Assembly: GCA_034436295.1 (NCBI GenBank)
Contig: DAOTVT010000054.1
Coordinates: 1 to 22,015, forward strand
DNA from: DTLA01 sp034436295
GTDB taxonomy: Bacteria > Chloroflexota > Anaerolineae > DTLA01
Direction: 5' to 3'
DNA length: 22,015 nt
The notes under the pieces were generated by a model. It made no database searches. It worked only from the letters and a program-made list of their open reading frames with translations, and was not told the origin of the DNA. Position numbers and translations under genes: made by a program. Shown piece by piece: positions 1 to 7,865 of the stretch. The first letter of the stretch is position 1, and the number at the start of each line of letters is the position of its first letter.

Positions 1-432
1 CCAAACCGGTGCCCATGACAGCTGTGCTCATCCCAAAGGTGGCCACTCCCATTGCCCCGGCGACAGCGCCACCCCCTACTGCTGCCCAGTTCACGTTGGT
101 GAAGGCCTGGATGTTCAGCCCATTCTGACTGATATGGCCGCCACCTGGAAGCCGTAAGTGACCCCTGCGCCGATCAGGGCTCCAATGCCCGCCGCGACGC
201 ACCACGGGCAATGTCCTGTCGGGTCAGTGTACCGCAGCGGGTTGTTGTAAACGTACGCGTAGCGGTTCAGCGCCTGGGGGTTGCCCGGGTCGGGGACGAG
301 GGTGTCGGGCTGGGCGAACCGCCCCAGCGCCGGGTCGTACCACCGCGCATTGTAAAAGTACAGGCCTATTGTAGCCTCTTCGCGCTGGCCTGTAAAGCGG
401 TACGTCGTGGGCGTGGTGCCGTCGGTGTAGTA
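1..432 (-). pseudogene. 3' remnant of an RHS repeat-associated core protein, truncated and frameshifted
   Basis: Read on the minus strand, this stretch encodes the classic RHS core signature: YRFTGQRE, then GLYFYNARWYDP, LGRFAQPDT, NRYAYVYNNP and TDPTGH. RHS proteins are large surface or secreted YD-repeat proteins with a variable toxin-like C-terminal tip. Similarity begins abruptly near 432; the sequence upstream is not RHS-like, so the large N-terminal part is missing. Near 136-147 the frame breaks: the core frame runs into TGA at 115-117, while a neighbouring frame continues plausibly (HISQNGLNIQAFTNVNW, then a Gly/Ala-rich hydrophobic stretch) to the window edge. One missing base would rejoin the two. 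The 5' truncation plus frameshift argue for a decayed cassette. The frameshift alone could be an assembly error. Confidence 0.8.
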
Positions 433-435
433 ACC

Positions 436-520
436 GCAAATAGCGCGAATCCACGCGAATGAAAAACAGACTCCGAGGGTCTTGTAAGGGATTGCTTCGG
501 TGCTTCGCCGCTGCCATGAT
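436..520. repeat. Repeat-like junction next to the RHS remnant
   Basis: The stretch holds two near-copies of a GCGAAT-type word (tagcgcgaat, ccacgcgaat), followed by a segment (ggattgcttcggtgcttcgc) that resembles short dispersed repeats seen in many environmental genomes. It begins where RHS similarity stops. No gene is convincing here. The claim rests on resemblance only; copy number cannot be judged from one window. Confidence 0.25.
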
Positions 521-621
521 GTGGAAACCTGCCCTACGCTCCATGGGGTTCATGCTACCGCTCACCGGTCTGGCCAGTTCCCACTGAAATGCGTGCGTGT
601 CAGCAACCTCAACCTCTGGTT

Positions 622-650
622 TTGCGCCTGCGAGGTTTGTAAGGTACAAT
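622..650 (+). promoter_or_regulatory. Sigma70-type promoter of the two-component operon
   Basis: TTGCGC (622-627), a 17-base spacer and TACAAT (645-650) form a good -35/-10 pair. Transcription would start near 657. This lies inside the longest open frame of the kinase, so the kinase start should be downstream, at ATG 696 or 708. The rest of the gap from 520 to 695 shows nothing else supportable. Confidence 0.5.
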
Positions 651-695
651 GATTACACCGGTTACCTGGCGCGCTGCGATTCTGTCGCGCCCTGT

Positions 696-2639
696 ATGGG
701 GATATTCATGGGGCCACAGGTCTTCCTGCTCTTCTTTCTTAATGGCTTGGCATTCTTTGCCTCCGGTCTTGCTCTCGCGCTGGAGAACCGCAGGGCTAGT
801 CTTATCCTGCCGTCCACAGTCCTGAATCTTCTGGCGGCGTATGCTATCACAGGCAGCGTGGCCAATTTCCTGCAGATGGGAATGTCTCTTGGCGGCGTAC
901 TGCTACCTGAGGCCTGGCTGCTGAACCTGAGCGTGGTGAAACTGTTCCTGATCGGTCTGGGACCGGCTTTCCTGCTGCTCTTCGGCACGAACATGATGCT
1001 CGCGGCCACGCGCGACGCCAGGGTCCGCTACATCGCCATAAGCATACTTTCCGCATGGCTGTTGCTCATTCTGCTCGGTGTCCCCCTCTCCAGTGGAGTG
1101 AGCCTGGACTGGGTTTTGTCCTCGGAGACGCTGACTCGTCGCGTGCTGTATTTCCCCGCGCTGCTTGTGTCGGCGCTGGGCATGTTGTTGCTCTCGCGCA
1201 TGTTCAGGCGGGCAGGCCTCGCGCACATCGCGTCGGCCGGCCTCTGGGCGAGCGCGGCATTTGGCCTAAAGGCCGTCCTGTCAGGGGCGATCGGCCTTCC
1301 GGCACCGGCGGCGTCCACGGAAGCAGTGGCTTGGGCCTATGGAGTGCTGGTGCAGGGGGGGCGCACGTTTGCCACGGTGGGAGTCGCCTGGTCCGTGATC
1401 AATCTGGTTCGCGCTCTTGACCGAGAGCGAAGGCGGCAGTTGGACGTCGCGATTGAAGGGCATCTGCAGGCGCAGAAAGAGGCGCGAGAGGCCGTTGAGC
1501 GATGGGGTAGGGGTCTGGGGCATGTGATGGATGCTGTGTCTTCCGCAATCAGTAGCCCGATGAGTCTGGCCGAAATTGCCAGCATTGCCTTGCGTGAGGT
1601 TCTGGGCCTCACCCATTTTGAGGCGGGAGAGGTGTTCTTCTCGGGCGAGGATGGCAAGGCTCTGACTTTTGTTACGCAGATGGGTATGCCGGAGGCAGTG
1701 GAGGGCTGCCCGCGGGCTGTTGAAGCGGGCCAGGGAGCAATAGAGGGCATCGCCAATGAGGCGGATGTCGTGGTTGTGGCCAACGTGCAGGAGGATCCTG
1801 TGCTGGCCGGTAAGCCGTGCTGGCAGGCGGGTTTTCGCGTAATCGTGCGCGTGCCCCTGAAGCACAGGGGCAACGTGCTTGGGACGATGAACTTGTTCAG
1901 CCGAAGCGAGCGAGCGCCCGAGGCTGATGAGATCAGTGTGTTGGCGGCGGTGGGTCAGCAGATTGGCGTTGCCATTGAGAACGCGCGTCTGTACAGCAAG
2001 GTGCAGCACCTGGCCGTTCTGGAAGAACGGTCGCGCTTGAGCCGGGAACTGCACGACGGGCTGGCGCAGGTGCTGGGGTATCTGCATCTGCAGGGGAGGG
2101 TGCTGGAACAACGGCTGGCTGCGGGCGAGGTAACGGGCGCCCAGGCAGTGGCCGCCGAGATGCGTGAGACGGCCGGGCGGGCGTATGACGATGTGCGCGA
2201 GGCTATCCTAGGGCTTCGGAGCACGCTGACGCCAGGGGTGGGGCTGGTGCCGGCGGTGAAGGAATACCTTCGCCGATTCGGGGAGCAGAGCGGGCTCACG
2301 GTAAATCTCATGGTTTCGGAGCACGCGCGCGTGGCGTTTGCGCCCACAGTGGAGGTGCAGTTACTCCGCATTATCCAGGAGGCGCTCACGAATGCCCGAA
2401 AGCACTCGGGCGCGCGTAGGGTGTGGGTGCGGTTTGAGCGTGATGCGCACAGCGACCTCATCATCGTTGAGGACGACGGGCGCGGATTTGACCCGGCGGA
2501 GGCAACCAGGGGCGCTGGCCTGCATTTTGGGCTTCAGACCATGGTCGAGCGAGCGCAGAGCGTGGGAGGCGTGCTGCGCATTCAGAGCGAACCGGGTGCC
2601 GGCACGCTCGTGATTGTGGAATTGCCCCGAGAGGATTAG
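696..2639 (+). CDS. Membrane-bound GAF-domain sensor histidine kinase (NarL-partner type, HisKA_3)
   Basis: Sensor kinase expected to autophosphorylate and signal to the adjacent response regulator. With the start at ATG 696 it is 647 residues. Residues about 8-235 are mostly hydrophobic, with roughly seven membrane segments. A short coiled linker (about 240-270) leads to a GAF domain (about 280-430). The HisKA_3 dimerisation/phosphoacceptor motif is SRELHDGLAQ, with His453. The HATPase_c domain has its N box at QEALTNARKHSGA (about 561) and G box at VEDDGRGFD (about 591). The frame stays open up to a GTG at 597, but a promoter at 622-650 lies between 597 and 696, so the shorter start is preferred; ATG 708 is also possible. 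The gene ends 14 bases before the regulator. The ligand is unknown. Redox, oxygen or electron-acceptor sensing is an inference from the neighbouring operon. Confidence 0.85.
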   Translation: MGIFMGPQVFLLFFLNGLAFFASGLALALENRRASLILPSTVLNLLAAYAITGSVANFLQMGMSLGGVLLPEAWLLNLSVVKLFLIGLGPAFLLLFGTNMMLAATRDARVRYIAISILSAWLLLILLGVPLSSGVSLDWVLSSETLTRRVLYFPALLVSALGMLLLSRMFRRAGLAHIASAGLWASAAFGLKAVLSGAIGLPAPAASTEAVAWAYGVLVQGGRTFATVGVAWSVINLVRALDRERRRQLDVAIEGHLQAQKEAREAVERWGRGLGHVMDAVSSAISSPMSLAEIASIALREVLGLTHFEAGEVFFSGEDGKALTFVTQMGMPEAVEGCPRAVEAGQGAIEGIANEADVVVVANVQEDPVLAGKPCWQAGFRVIVRVPLKHRGNVLGTMNLFSRSERAPEADEISVLAAVGQQIGVAIENARLYSKVQHLAVLEERSRLSRELHDGLAQVLGYLHLQGRVLEQRLAAGEVTGAQAVAAEMRETAGRAYDDVREAILGLRSTLTPGVGLVPAVKEYLRRFGEQSGLTVNLMVSEHARVAFAPTVEVQLLRIIQEALTNARKHSGARRVWVRFERDAHSDLIIVEDDGRGFDPAEATRGAGLHFGLQTMVERAQSVGGVLRIQSEPGAGTLVIVELPRED

Positions 2640-2653
2640 GGAGGGATAGCCTT

Positions 2654-3313
2654 ATGGCAAGGACACGCGTGCTTCTGGTAGATGATCACGTGCTGTTTCG
2701 GAAGGGCCTGGCCGCGATCATTGCCGGTCATCCGGATCTGGAGGTTGTTGGGGAGGCGGGCAACGGCCTTGAGGCTCAGGAGAAGGCGCGTCAGACCGCG
2801 CCCGATGTGATACTGATGGACATTCACATGCCGGAGTGCGACGGGCTTCAGGCAGTCGCTGCCATCAAGCGCGAGATGCCACAGGTCAAGATCGTGATGC
2901 TGACCGTCTCCGAGGAAGAAGACGATCTATTCACGGCGATCAAGAACGGGGCAGAAGGATACTTGCTGAAAAACCTGAGCCCTGATGACCTTTTCAGAAC
3001 GCTGGAAGTGGTTTGCCGCGATGAGGTGGCGCTGTCGCCGGCGATGATGGCGCGGGTTCTGCAGGAGTTCCGGAGGCAGGGAGCTCCGCAGTCGGCCCAG
3101 GAGGAATTGACTCCGCGAGAACTGGAAGTGCTGCAATACGTGGCGAGGGGCGCGACCAACAAGGAAATCGCCGAGGCCCTGTTCATCACCGAGAACACGG
3201 TCAAGATTCATCTACGCAACATTCTGGGTAAACTCCACTTGCAGAATCGCATCCAGGCTGCGACCTACGCGCTGCAGAAGGGCCTGATCAGCGATCCGAA
3301 ACAGCCGTCCTAG
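2654..3313 (+). CDS. NarL/FixJ-family response regulator
   Basis: Two-domain regulator of 219 residues, the usual size. The receiver has the acidic pair D10-D11, the phosphoacceptor Asp56 in VILMDIHMP, Thr84 and Lys106. The LuxR-type helix-turn-helix follows at about 150-210 (LTPRELEVLQYVARG, then NKEIAEALFITENTVKIHL). It starts 14 bases after the kinase stop, behind a GGGAGGG ribosome site, so the two are almost certainly co-translated partners. Likely targets are nearby promoters, including the oxidoreductase operon that follows; this is an inference from position. All residues needed for phosphorylation are present, unlike in the small receiver gene downstream. Confidence 0.93.
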   Translation: MARTRVLLVDDHVLFRKGLAAIIAGHPDLEVVGEAGNGLEAQEKARQTAPDVILMDIHMPECDGLQAVAAIKREMPQVKIVMLTVSEEEDDLFTAIKNGAEGYLLKNLSPDDLFRTLEVVCRDEVALSPAMMARVLQEFRRQGAPQSAQEELTPRELEVLQYVARGATNKEIAEALFITENTVKIHLRNILGKLHLQNRIQAATYALQKGLISDPKQPS

Positions 3314-3364
3314 CCCGACAGAAGTAGCCCGTTCGGGCGATACCACTGCCGGCATACCCCCCAT

Positions 3365-3389
3365 GAGGGTTATCCAAAAGATAACCCTC
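3365..3389. promoter_or_regulatory. Perfect 10-bp inverted repeat (terminator-like hairpin or operator)
   Basis: GAGGGTTATC, a five-base loop (caaaa), then GATAACCCTC form a perfect stem. Only TT follows before GAG, so it is a poor intrinsic terminator. Its position, between the response regulator gene and the promoter-like element of the next gene, also fits a protein-binding operator. A shorter GC palindrome (GCCCGTTCGGGC, 3327-3338) precedes it. Confidence 0.5.
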
Positions 3390-3414
3390 TTGAGCCCCTC
3401 AAATCACCCTCTTG
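3384..3414 (+). repeat. Direct repeat ACCCTCTTG x2, 22-bp period
   Basis: ACCCTCTTG occurs at 3384-3392 and again at 3406-3414. The 22-base offset is about two helical turns, so both copies face the same side of the DNA. The first copy overlaps the right arm of the inverted repeat. Such spacing upstream of a promoter is typical of tandem activator sites; the adjacent NarL-type regulator is a natural but untested candidate. Confidence 0.35.
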
Positions 3415-3439
3415 CATATAGCGTAAAGTCACTCTGCCC

Positions 3440-3448
3440 TGGTATACT
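3440..3448 (+). promoter_or_regulatory. Extended -10 promoter element
   Basis: TGG followed by TATACT (3443-3448) is an extended -10 element. No good -35 sits at 16-18 bases upstream, as expected for extended -10 or activator-dependent promoters. Transcription would start at about 3455, which is the first base of the next gene's GTG codon. The promoter probably also feeds the oxidoreductase operon. Confidence 0.45.
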
Positions 3449-3454
3449 GGTATT

Positions 3455-3841
3455 GTGAATCATGGAACGATCCAGGGTGGCGACGACGCCAAAAGTCGCA
3501 TTGTCATCCTCTCGTCGCGGTCTCTGTTCAGCGAGGGGGTGCGCCAACTGTTGTGCCGAGCGCAGGGGCTGGATGTTGTTGCCGTTGATGCGACCCCTGC
3601 CGCGGTCCAGCACATCGGCGAACTCAAGCCCGACATTGTGATCCTGGACAGCGCTGACCCCAAGTGCGACCCTACCCCCATCCTGACGCAAATCCTTCAC
3701 GCAAAGGTGGATGCCACCCTAGTAGGTCTGAACCTGGCGGACAATGTCGCGTGCACACTCTGCGTGCATCACCGCATCGTGCGGGACGTCAGCGACCTTC
3801 TGGATATCGTGGAGTCTGTATCATCTGCAGGTCGCGTGTGA
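3455..3841 (+). CDS. Stand-alone receiver-like protein with degenerate phosphorylation site
   Basis: 128 residues with the fold pattern of a response-regulator receiver: RIVILSSRSLFSEGVRQLL matches the first strand and helix of NarL-type receivers, and DIVILDSADP places Asp65 where the phosphoacceptor belongs. The acidic pair normally at the end of strand 1 is replaced by Ser20-Ser21, and no conserved Lys is visible near the C-terminus. There is no DNA-binding domain. Canonical Mg-dependent phosphorylation therefore looks impaired. It may act as an atypical receiver or as a partner or decoy for the kinase or regulator. The GTG start has no ribosome site and coincides with the predicted transcription start, suggesting leaderless translation. 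It ends 94 bases before the catalytic subunit gene with no obvious terminator between. Confidence 0.7.
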   Translation: MNHGTIQGGDDAKSRIVILSSRSLFSEGVRQLLCRAQGLDVVAVDATPAAVQHIGELKPDIVILDSADPKCDPTPILTQILHAKVDATLVGLNLADNVACTLCVHHRIVRDVSDLLDIVESVSSAGRV

Positions 3842-3935
3842 AGACAATGACAGGGAGGTGAGCGATAAGAATAACAGTACGGAGGCTGTTGAGCACGGAA
3901 TCGGAGTTTTCACAGGAAATTGAGGAGGAAGCCTT

Positions 3936-6245
3936 ATGAGTGAAGAGACCGGATTGATCAATCGGAAGTTCAGCAGACGAACGTTCCTGAAGGCCACAGG
4001 GGCCCTCGGCGCGGCTGTGGCGCTCACCGGCGCGAAGGACACGCTTTTGCAGCAGAGCGTCGCGAAGGCTGCTGTCGCTGCTCCGGCGGAGGAGAAGTTG
4101 ATCCCGACGTTCTGCGCCATGTGCGGGCCCAGCGCCGGCTGCGGCATCCTTGCCAAGGTCGTGAATGGCAAGTTTGTCGGCATTGAGCCGATGCCAGAGT
4201 GCCCCCTGAACAACGGCAAGAACTGCCCGAAGGCGCATGCGGCTCCGCAGTGGGTCTACTCGCCGGAGCGCCTGAAGTACCCCATGAAGCGCGTCGGCAA
4301 GAAGGGCGAAGGCAAGTTTCAGCGCATCACCTGGGACGAGGCGATCAAACTCATCGCCGACAAACTGCTGGAACTGAAGGCGAAGTACGGGCCTGAGAGT
4401 TTGGGGACGGTATCACCGGCGCGGCGGTCGTACTCGGAGTACATCTATCGTTTCCTGATGACGCACGGCAGCCCCAACTATGGCCACAGCGGCATCTGCG
4501 CCGTGCAGAGGATGTTCGTTCTCTCGTACACCGTGGGCGGCGTCCCGTCCGCTGACTGGGCCAACGCGGACCTCATCCTGCTGTGGGGAAAACAGCCAAT
4601 CTACTCAGGATCCGCTAAGGGCGGCGTGGCCAGTTTTCTGGCCGCGAAAGAGCGGGGTGCGAAGGTCATTGCCATCAAGCCCACGATGGAGTCTGACGTC
4701 GCCAAGTCTGACATGTGGGTTCCGCTTCGCCCCGGCACCGATGCAGCATTGGGCCTGGCGATGATCAACGTGATTATCAACGAGAAACTGTACGATGCGA
4801 AGTTCGTGGAAGAGTGGTGCTACGGGTTTGACCAACTGAAGCAGCACATTCAACAGTATCCTCCAGAGTGGGCGGAGCCGATCACGGGAGTGCCGGCGGA
4901 GCAGATCAAGACCGTAGCGCGCATGTACGCCACCACGCCGAAGGCCGCGATTGATGTCAGCAATGGTCCAGAGCATGCCCGCGCTGCAAATGATGCGATT
5001 CGTTGCATTGGGATTCTAATGGCAATCACGGGTCATCTGGACAAGAAGGGCTGCAATGTTTGGGGGGCCGGAAGCACAATGCCGTCGCCCAGAGGCGTGC
5101 ACCTGTTTGAGCGGTATACCCAGGAATGGGTGGACAAACTGCTGGGATACGAGTTGCCACCCCAGTTCCAGCCATTCACTGAGGGTACGTCTTGCTCGCT
5201 GTACCGACTCTGGAACAGTGTCTTGGGCGGGGAAAAGTACCCGGTCCGGGCCATCATTGCTCCTGGCAGCCAGTCCGTGGCCAGCACGCGCGGCACGAAG
5301 CGCATCCTGGAGGCGCTGGAGAAGTTGGAGTTCTTCGTCATTGTGGACGTTACCCGCACCTCAGACATGCCTTGGGCCGATGTGGTGGTGCCCGTGTGCA
5401 CCATGTACGAGACCGACCATCCGTTTGAGGTCTCGGGCAACTGGATCATGGCGCGCAACAAGGTGATTGAGCCCCTTGGCGACTACAAGTCGGACTACGA
5501 GTTCTGGCTTGACCTCGGAACCGCCTGCGGATACGGCGCGGACTGGTGGAATGGGGACATCAAGGCGCACATGGACTGGCGGCTGGAGCCGCTGGGCATG
5601 ACCTACGAGGAATTGAGGACGAAGTATCCGAGAGGGCGCACGTACGAGCCGAAACCGCCGGAGTACGAGCAGTATGCCAAGAGGTTCGCGGCCAAGAGCA
5701 CCCGCATTGACAAGGGGCCGTACCTGCCCCAGGGCAAGGTGGCGCTCTACAACACGCTGTTTGAGGCTGCCGGGTTCACGCCCATGCCCGTGTGGCGCGA
5801 ACTCCCCGAGGGCCCCACGGCGACGCCGGAACTCCTGGAGAAGTATCCTCTGCTGCTGTCCGATTACCACACGTCTCGGACGTACAATGCTGCCTGGCTG
5901 CGCCACGTGCCATACCTGCGCGAAATAGAGCCCTACCCATACCTCCAGATACACCCGGACACGGCCAAGTCGCTCGGGATTAAGGACGGCGACTGGGTGA
6001 AGGTGGAAAGCCCACATGGCTGGATCAAGATGAAAGCACAGTACTATCCGGGAATCCGGCCAGATGTTGTCTTTGCCCTGCATGGCTGGTGGCAGGGGTG
6101 TCAAGAACTCGGCTTTGAAGACTTCCCGCTCGGGGATGGTGGGGCGAACACCAATAACATGTACACCACCGATCCGCAGAAGATGTACGACCCGATCATC
6201 ACGGCCATGACCAGCCAGACGCTGGTCCGGGTCACGAAACTCTAG
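3936..6245 (+). CDS. Tat-exported molybdopterin oxidoreductase, catalytic subunit (DMSO reductase superfamily)
   Basis: 769-residue catalytic subunit. The N-terminus carries a twin-arginine signal (SRRTFLKA, residues 13-20, then a hydrophobic Ala/Gly stretch), so it is exported folded. A [4Fe-4S] motif follows with Cys60, Cys63, Cys69 and Cys97. The Mo-ligand region reads GSPNYGHSGICAVQR, with Cys188 as the likely Mo/W ligand. The DMSO reductase-superfamily fold continues to a C-terminal cofactor-binding domain (about 630-769). A Cys ligand and this gene order resemble polysulfide/thiosulfate/tetrathionate/arsenate-reductase-type enzymes rather than Ser-ligated DMSO reductase or Asp-ligated NarG. 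The substrate cannot be assigned from sequence alone. It is preceded by a strong GAGGAGGA ribosome site and followed by the Fe-S and NrfD-type subunits. Confidence 0.92.
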   Translation: MSEETGLINRKFSRRTFLKATGALGAAVALTGAKDTLLQQSVAKAAVAAPAEEKLIPTFCAMCGPSAGCGILAKVVNGKFVGIEPMPECPLNNGKNCPKAHAAPQWVYSPERLKYPMKRVGKKGEGKFQRITWDEAIKLIADKLLELKAKYGPESLGTVSPARRSYSEYIYRFLMTHGSPNYGHSGICAVQRMFVLSYTVGGVPSADWANADLILLWGKQPIYSGSAKGGVASFLAAKERGAKVIAIKPTMESDVAKSDMWVPLRPGTDAALGLAMINVIINEKLYDAKFVEEWCYGFDQLKQHIQQYPPEWAEPITGVPAEQIKTVARMYATTPKAAIDVSNGPEHARAANDAIRCIGILMAITGHLDKKGCNVWGAGSTMPSPRGVHLFERYTQEWVDKLLGYELPPQFQPFTEGTSCSLYRLWNSVLGGEKYPVRAIIAPGSQSVASTRGTKRILEALEKLEFFVIVDVTRTSDMPWADVVVPVCTMYETDHPFEVSGNWIMARNKVIEPLGDYKSDYEFWLDLGTACGYGADWWNGDIKAHMDWRLEPLGMTYEELRTKYPRGRTYEPKPPEYEQYAKRFAAKSTRIDKGPYLPQGKVALYNTLFEAAGFTPMPVWRELPEGPTATPELLEKYPLLLSDYHTSRTYNAAWLRHVPYLREIEPYPYLQIHPDTAKSLGIKDGDWVKVESPHGWIKMKAQYYPGIRPDVVFALHGWWQGCQELGFEDFPLGDGGANTNNMYTTDPQKMYDPIITAMTSQTLVRVTKL

Positions 6246-6270
6246 GTGCGGGAATGAAGGAGTGATGACA

Positions 6271-6795
6271 ATGGCGAAGCAATACGGTTTTTGGATTGAG
6301 ATAGACAGGTGCGTGGAGTGCTACGCCTGCGAGGTTGCCTGCAAGGCCGAGCACAATGTGGATCTGGGCATCAAGTGGCGGCGGGTTACGAATGTCTGGA
6401 GCGGGTCGTTCCCCAACGTAACGTTCAAGACTATCTCGCTGTCGTGCATGCACTGCGAGAAGCCCGCGTGCGAGGCCGTCTGCCCCACCGGGGCCATCAA
6501 GAAGCAGCCGGGTACCGGTATAGTTACCGTAGATCAGACCAAGTGCATTGGCTGCCATTACTGCTTCTTCGCGTGCCCGTTCGGCGTGCCGCAGTACGGC
6601 AAGGATGGCACCATGCAGAAGTGCAACATGTGCGCGGAGCGCCTGGCCAAGGGCCAGGAGCCGAAGTGCGTTAGCACATGCCCGGGGAACGCGCTGCACT
6701 TCGGCACGATGGAAGAACTGTCCAAGTTGGCGCAGGAGAAAGTGGCCAAGAAATTGGCCGCCTCCACAAACCCGTCGGTGATCATCTCCAAGTAG
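6271..6795 (+). CDS. Four-cluster [4Fe-4S] ferredoxin subunit of the oxidoreductase (DmsB/PsrB type)
   Basis: 174-residue electron-transfer subunit with 16 cysteines in four groups: 14/17/20/24, 59/62/67/71, 92/95/98/102 and 118/121/133/137. This is the standard pattern for PsrB/DmsB/PhsB proteins carrying four [4Fe-4S] clusters. They link the membrane anchor to the catalytic subunit on the outer face of the membrane. There is no signal peptide, so export would be by hitch-hiking on the catalytic subunit's Tat signal. ATG 6271 is chosen because AAGGAG (6257-6262) sits 8 bases upstream; GTG 6262 and ATG 6265 are in frame. It lies 25 bases after the catalytic gene. Confidence 0.93.
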   Translation: MAKQYGFWIEIDRCVECYACEVACKAEHNVDLGIKWRRVTNVWSGSFPNVTFKTISLSCMHCEKPACEAVCPTGAIKKQPGTGIVTVDQTKCIGCHYCFFACPFGVPQYGKDGTMQKCNMCAERLAKGQEPKCVSTCPGNALHFGTMEELSKLAQEKVAKKLAASTNPSVIISK

Positions 6796-6812
6796 GCGCG
6801 GTTTGACGACAC

Positions 6813-6862
6813 GGGGCCGGATGCCGGAGCGCTTCGTTCCCTGGGGCCTCCGGCACGGCCCC
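6813..6862 (+). promoter_or_regulatory. Strong intercistronic RNA hairpin before the nrfD-type gene
   Basis: GGGGCCG (6813-6819) pairs with CGGCCCC (6856-6862), and GCCGGAG (6823-6829) pairs with CTCCGGC (6848-6854), giving two stacked 7-bp stems with a small internal bulge and an 18-base loop. No T-run follows, so it is not an intrinsic terminator. It ends just upstream of the nrfD-type ribosome site (about 6867-6875). It could set subunit ratios through RNA processing, mRNA stability or translation. Confidence 0.5.
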
Positions 6863-6878
6863 ATACGGGGGTGATGAT

Positions 6879-7847
6879 ATGACGATACAAGACACATGGG
6901 GCTGGCTGGTCGCCATCTACCTGTTCTTGGGTGGGTTGGGCGCAGGTGCCTTCGTCGTGGCAGCGGTGATCTCGCTGGCTACCGGCGAGCGATTCAAGTC
7001 AACCGTTCGTTTTGGGGCATGGGCGAGCGCCATTGCCATCGCCGTAGGGACGCTGTGCCTCCTGCTTGATGTGGGGAAGCCGCTCCGCGCGCTGGTGCTG
7101 TTTCGCAGTTTTGTGAACTTCGGCTCATGGATGACAAGAGGCGCCTGGTTGCTGTTCGGCGCAATCCTGTTTGACGGGCTGTTTGCGCTGTTCTGGACGG
7201 AGCCGGTGCTGAATTGGGTCGGCGGGCGGTGGAAGTTTGTAGCGGAGCAGCGCAAGGTGTTCCGCGTCATCCTAGCCGTGCTAGGCATCTTTGTTAACCT
7301 CGGCGTAGCGATGTACACCGGCGTGCTGCTGGGGGTGCTGCAGTTCCGCCCCTTCTGGCATACCTGGTGGCTACCGGCGCTGTTCACGGCGTCGGCGCTG
7401 GACACGGGTGTGGGACTGGTAACGGGATATGCGACGCTGCGCGAGCGCGCCGAAGGTTCGCGAACGCTGCGGAATATCCTGGAGGGATGCATCATCGTCC
7501 TGATCCTGATAGAAGCGGCGGTGCTTTACCTGTATCTCAGCCACATGCTGAAAGCCTCGCCGGACGCGATTCGCTCGGCCGAGTTGCTGACGAGCGGGGC
7601 GCTGCGAGTCCCATTCTGGTTTGTGGTGGTAGGATTGGGGTTGGGCGTGCCGCTGATCGTGTGCGCGACACAACTGGGTGGTCTTTTGAAGCAGCGGGCT
7701 GCGCTCGTAGTTCCGCTCATCGGGCTGATATCCTGCCTCATCGGCGGATGGACGCTGCGCTACCTGGTGCTGTCGGCGGGGTTGCCACAGATGCTCGCCA
7801 GCCCGGCCCTGGAGCAGATTCTGCAAGGCGTAAAGTTCATACCCTAG
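6879..7847 (+). CDS. NrfD/PsrC-family membrane anchor subunit
   Basis: 322-residue polytopic membrane protein, about eight to nine helices. Family features are YLFLGGLGAGAFVV in the first helix, DVGKPLRA before the third, SWMTRGAWLLFG, and MYTGVLLG. NrfD/PsrC proteins exchange electrons with the quinone pool at the membrane. Together with the catalytic and Fe-S subunits it forms a three-part quinone-linked reductase or oxidase. The start ATG 6879 follows a GGGGGTGAT ribosome site. The gene is separated from the Fe-S gene by a hairpin and followed after 18 bases by the chaperone gene. Confidence 0.9.
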   Translation: MTIQDTWGWLVAIYLFLGGLGAGAFVVAAVISLATGERFKSTVRFGAWASAIAIAVGTLCLLLDVGKPLRALVLFRSFVNFGSWMTRGAWLLFGAILFDGLFALFWTEPVLNWVGGRWKFVAEQRKVFRVILAVLGIFVNLGVAMYTGVLLGVLQFRPFWHTWWLPALFTASALDTGVGLVTGYATLRERAEGSRTLRNILEGCIIVLILIEAAVLYLYLSHMLKASPDAIRSAELLTSGALRVPFWFVVVGLGLGVPLIVCATQLGGLLKQRAALVVPLIGLISCLIGGWTLRYLVLSAGLPQMLASPALEQILQGVKFIP

Positions 7848-7865
7848 GAGATGGTGAGGAACCTG

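Noticed and set aside
3858..3923. 21-codon GTG open frame just before the catalytic subunit
   Set aside because: The GGGAGG site is too close to the GTG, the peptide has no recognisable feature, and a stop overlapping the next ribosome site is common by chance.
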